53,667 nt of DNA from Myxococcales bacterium (GTDB lineage Bacteria > Myxococcota_A > Polyangia > GCA-2747355), in contig JAGQIK010000037.1 of assembly GCA_020431405.1 (NCBI GenBank), forward strand, positions 1 to 53,667. The letters are read 5' to 3'. A program made the translations under genes and the position numbers. Within the stretch, counting starts at the first letter, position 1. Every line of letters begins with the position of its first letter. The notes under the pieces are model-generated. The model worked only from the letters and a program-made list of their open reading frames with translations, did no database searches and was not told the origin of the DNA. This document shows positions 52,787 through 53,667 of the stretch, one piece after another.

Positions 52787-53667
52787 CAGCAGGCGCGCAG
52801 CGACTGCAGGCGACGCTCGAAGAGCATCGCCAACGCGTCGCGCGCGCCGACGCCCGCGACGCCGCTCAGCGTGCGGGCCAGCAGCGCCCACAGCTCGTCC
52901 TGGTGCCACAGGCGCATCTCCTGCGCGGGCGAGGCCAGCTCGGCGCGGGCCAGCGCGGCGAGTGGACGGCGCAGGCCAATGTCGTCGTGCGGCGTGAAGG
53001 TCACGGTCACCACGACCACCGGTGTCTGCACGCCCACCGCCGGCAGCGTCGCGCACAGCGCGGCGAGATCGCCGGCTGCGCGGTTCTCGTAGCCATCGGT
53101 GAGCACGACCACCGCGTCGGGCCGCTGCTCGAGCGCGCCGAGCACGCCTTCAGCGAGATCGGTTCCGCCCAGCGGAAACAGCACACCGCCGCGCTCCGAG
53201 CCGCCCACGCGCGTGATCGTCGCCTGACGCGCCACGCGCGAAAGCACCAGCGCTGCGGCCATGCTCTGCGCGATGCAGCAGAAGCGTCGCTCGCCGTAGC
53301 CCTCGGTGGAGGCCGACGCGTCGACGACCAGCGCGAGGTGTCCCGCGAAGCGCGAAAGCTGCGCGACCGCCGCCGAGACGTGACCCGACAGCTCGCGCCA
53401 CAGCGCCGACGTCATGCCGCCGCGCAGCACGTGATGCAGCGTCTGCGCGATGGCGCCGCGGTCGGCGGCGGTCACGCGCTGTGGGGCTACTACCTCGGGC
53501 GAGAGCCGCGCCGCGCACTCGAGATGCGCGCTGTGCAGGCGCTGGCGCGCCGCGCTGCGTGCAGCGAGGTCGGCGCTTGCCGTCGCCTCGCCGTAGAGCG
53601 CGACGAGCACGCGGGCGGCTCGCTCGAGAGACGTGCGCGCAGCGAGCCCCTCGGCCGAGCCGACGAC
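52786..53667 (-). CDS. VWA-domain protein, 5' end beyond the window
   Basis: The reading frame is open to the window edge, so the start is not seen; 293 codons are visible. A VWA domain has the MIDAS motif V-V-D-A-S-A-S-T, then V-V-V-L-T-D-G-Y-E-N and V-V-V-V-T-V-T-F. There is no sign of a signal peptide in the visible part. It is similar in style to cytoplasmic TerY/VWA proteins that work with a partner encoded next door, here the ARPP-1-like gene. The stop codon touches the microsatellite. Confidence 0.8.
   Translation of the reverse strand, partial: VVGSAEGLAARTSLERAARVLVALYGEATASADLAARSAARQRLHSAHLECAARLSPEVVAPQRVTAADRGAIAQTLHHVLRGGMTSALWRELSGHVSAAVAQLSRFAGHLALVVDASASTEGYGERRFCCIAQSMAAALVLSRVARQATITRVGGSERGGVLFPLGGTDLAEGVLGALEQRPDAVVVLTDGYENRAAGDLAALCATLPAVGVQTPVVVVTVTFTPHDDIGLRRPLAALARAELASPAQEMRLWHQDELWALLARTLSGVAGVGARDALAMLFERRLQSLRAC

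Overview
The window is a very GC-rich stretch of bacterial chromosome. Genes are tightly packed, GTG starts are frequent, many exported proteins are lipoproteins, and there is abundant regulatory machinery: FHA-GGDEF proteins, a PP2C phosphatase, a Ser/Thr kinase, a sigma-54 activator and a sigma factor. With a linear pilMNOPQ cluster, this points to a Myxococcota-like (deltaproteobacterial) organism. I see no rRNA, tRNA, CRISPR array, insertion sequence or phage module.

Positions 1-12,970 are mostly housekeeping and signalling: cinA, a PP2C phosphatase, a double amidohydrolase lipoprotein, a HAD phosphatase, a histidine kinase with a methylglyoxal-synthase-like protein, the xseB-ispA-dxs isoprenoid operon, a beta-propeller-like lipoprotein and an FHA-GGDEF protein. 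Positions 12,992-24,618 (minus strand) form a type IV pilus block: an HTH regulator, pilM, pilN, pilO, pilP, a 474-base structured gap, pilQ with a giant coiled-coil insert, a lipoprotein and a lytic transglycosylase.

Positions 25,137-30,119 hold a sigma-54-dependent response regulator divergent from two tandem VWA lipoproteins. Each VWA gene has its own -24/-12 (sigma-54) promoter. Two further good -24/-12 matches precede a sigma factor gene (34,903) and a cysteine-repeat lipoprotein (41,115). The region therefore looks like a sigma-54 regulon of surface lipoproteins beside the pilus genes, and this is the best candidate for an undescribed system. Positions 30,316-34,467 carry an FHA-GGDEF protein, a PolX-type polymerase and glycerol kinase. 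Positions 34,903-38,517 carry the sigma factor operon, a methyltransferase-like/HEAT pair and a membrane-anchored unknown.

Positions 38,552-53,667 are mixed: a quinone oxidoreductase, the cysteine-repeat lipoprotein, a HAD phosphatase, an LtaS-like membrane sulfatase-fold protein, a rhodanese-NTF2 fusion, a cadherin/MAM-like lipoprotein, a metallo-beta-lactamase/crotonase-like/zinc-ribbon operon, a Ser/Thr kinase, and a VWA/ARPP-1-like pair separated by a microsatellite. All assignments rest on reading motifs by eye; no database search was run.
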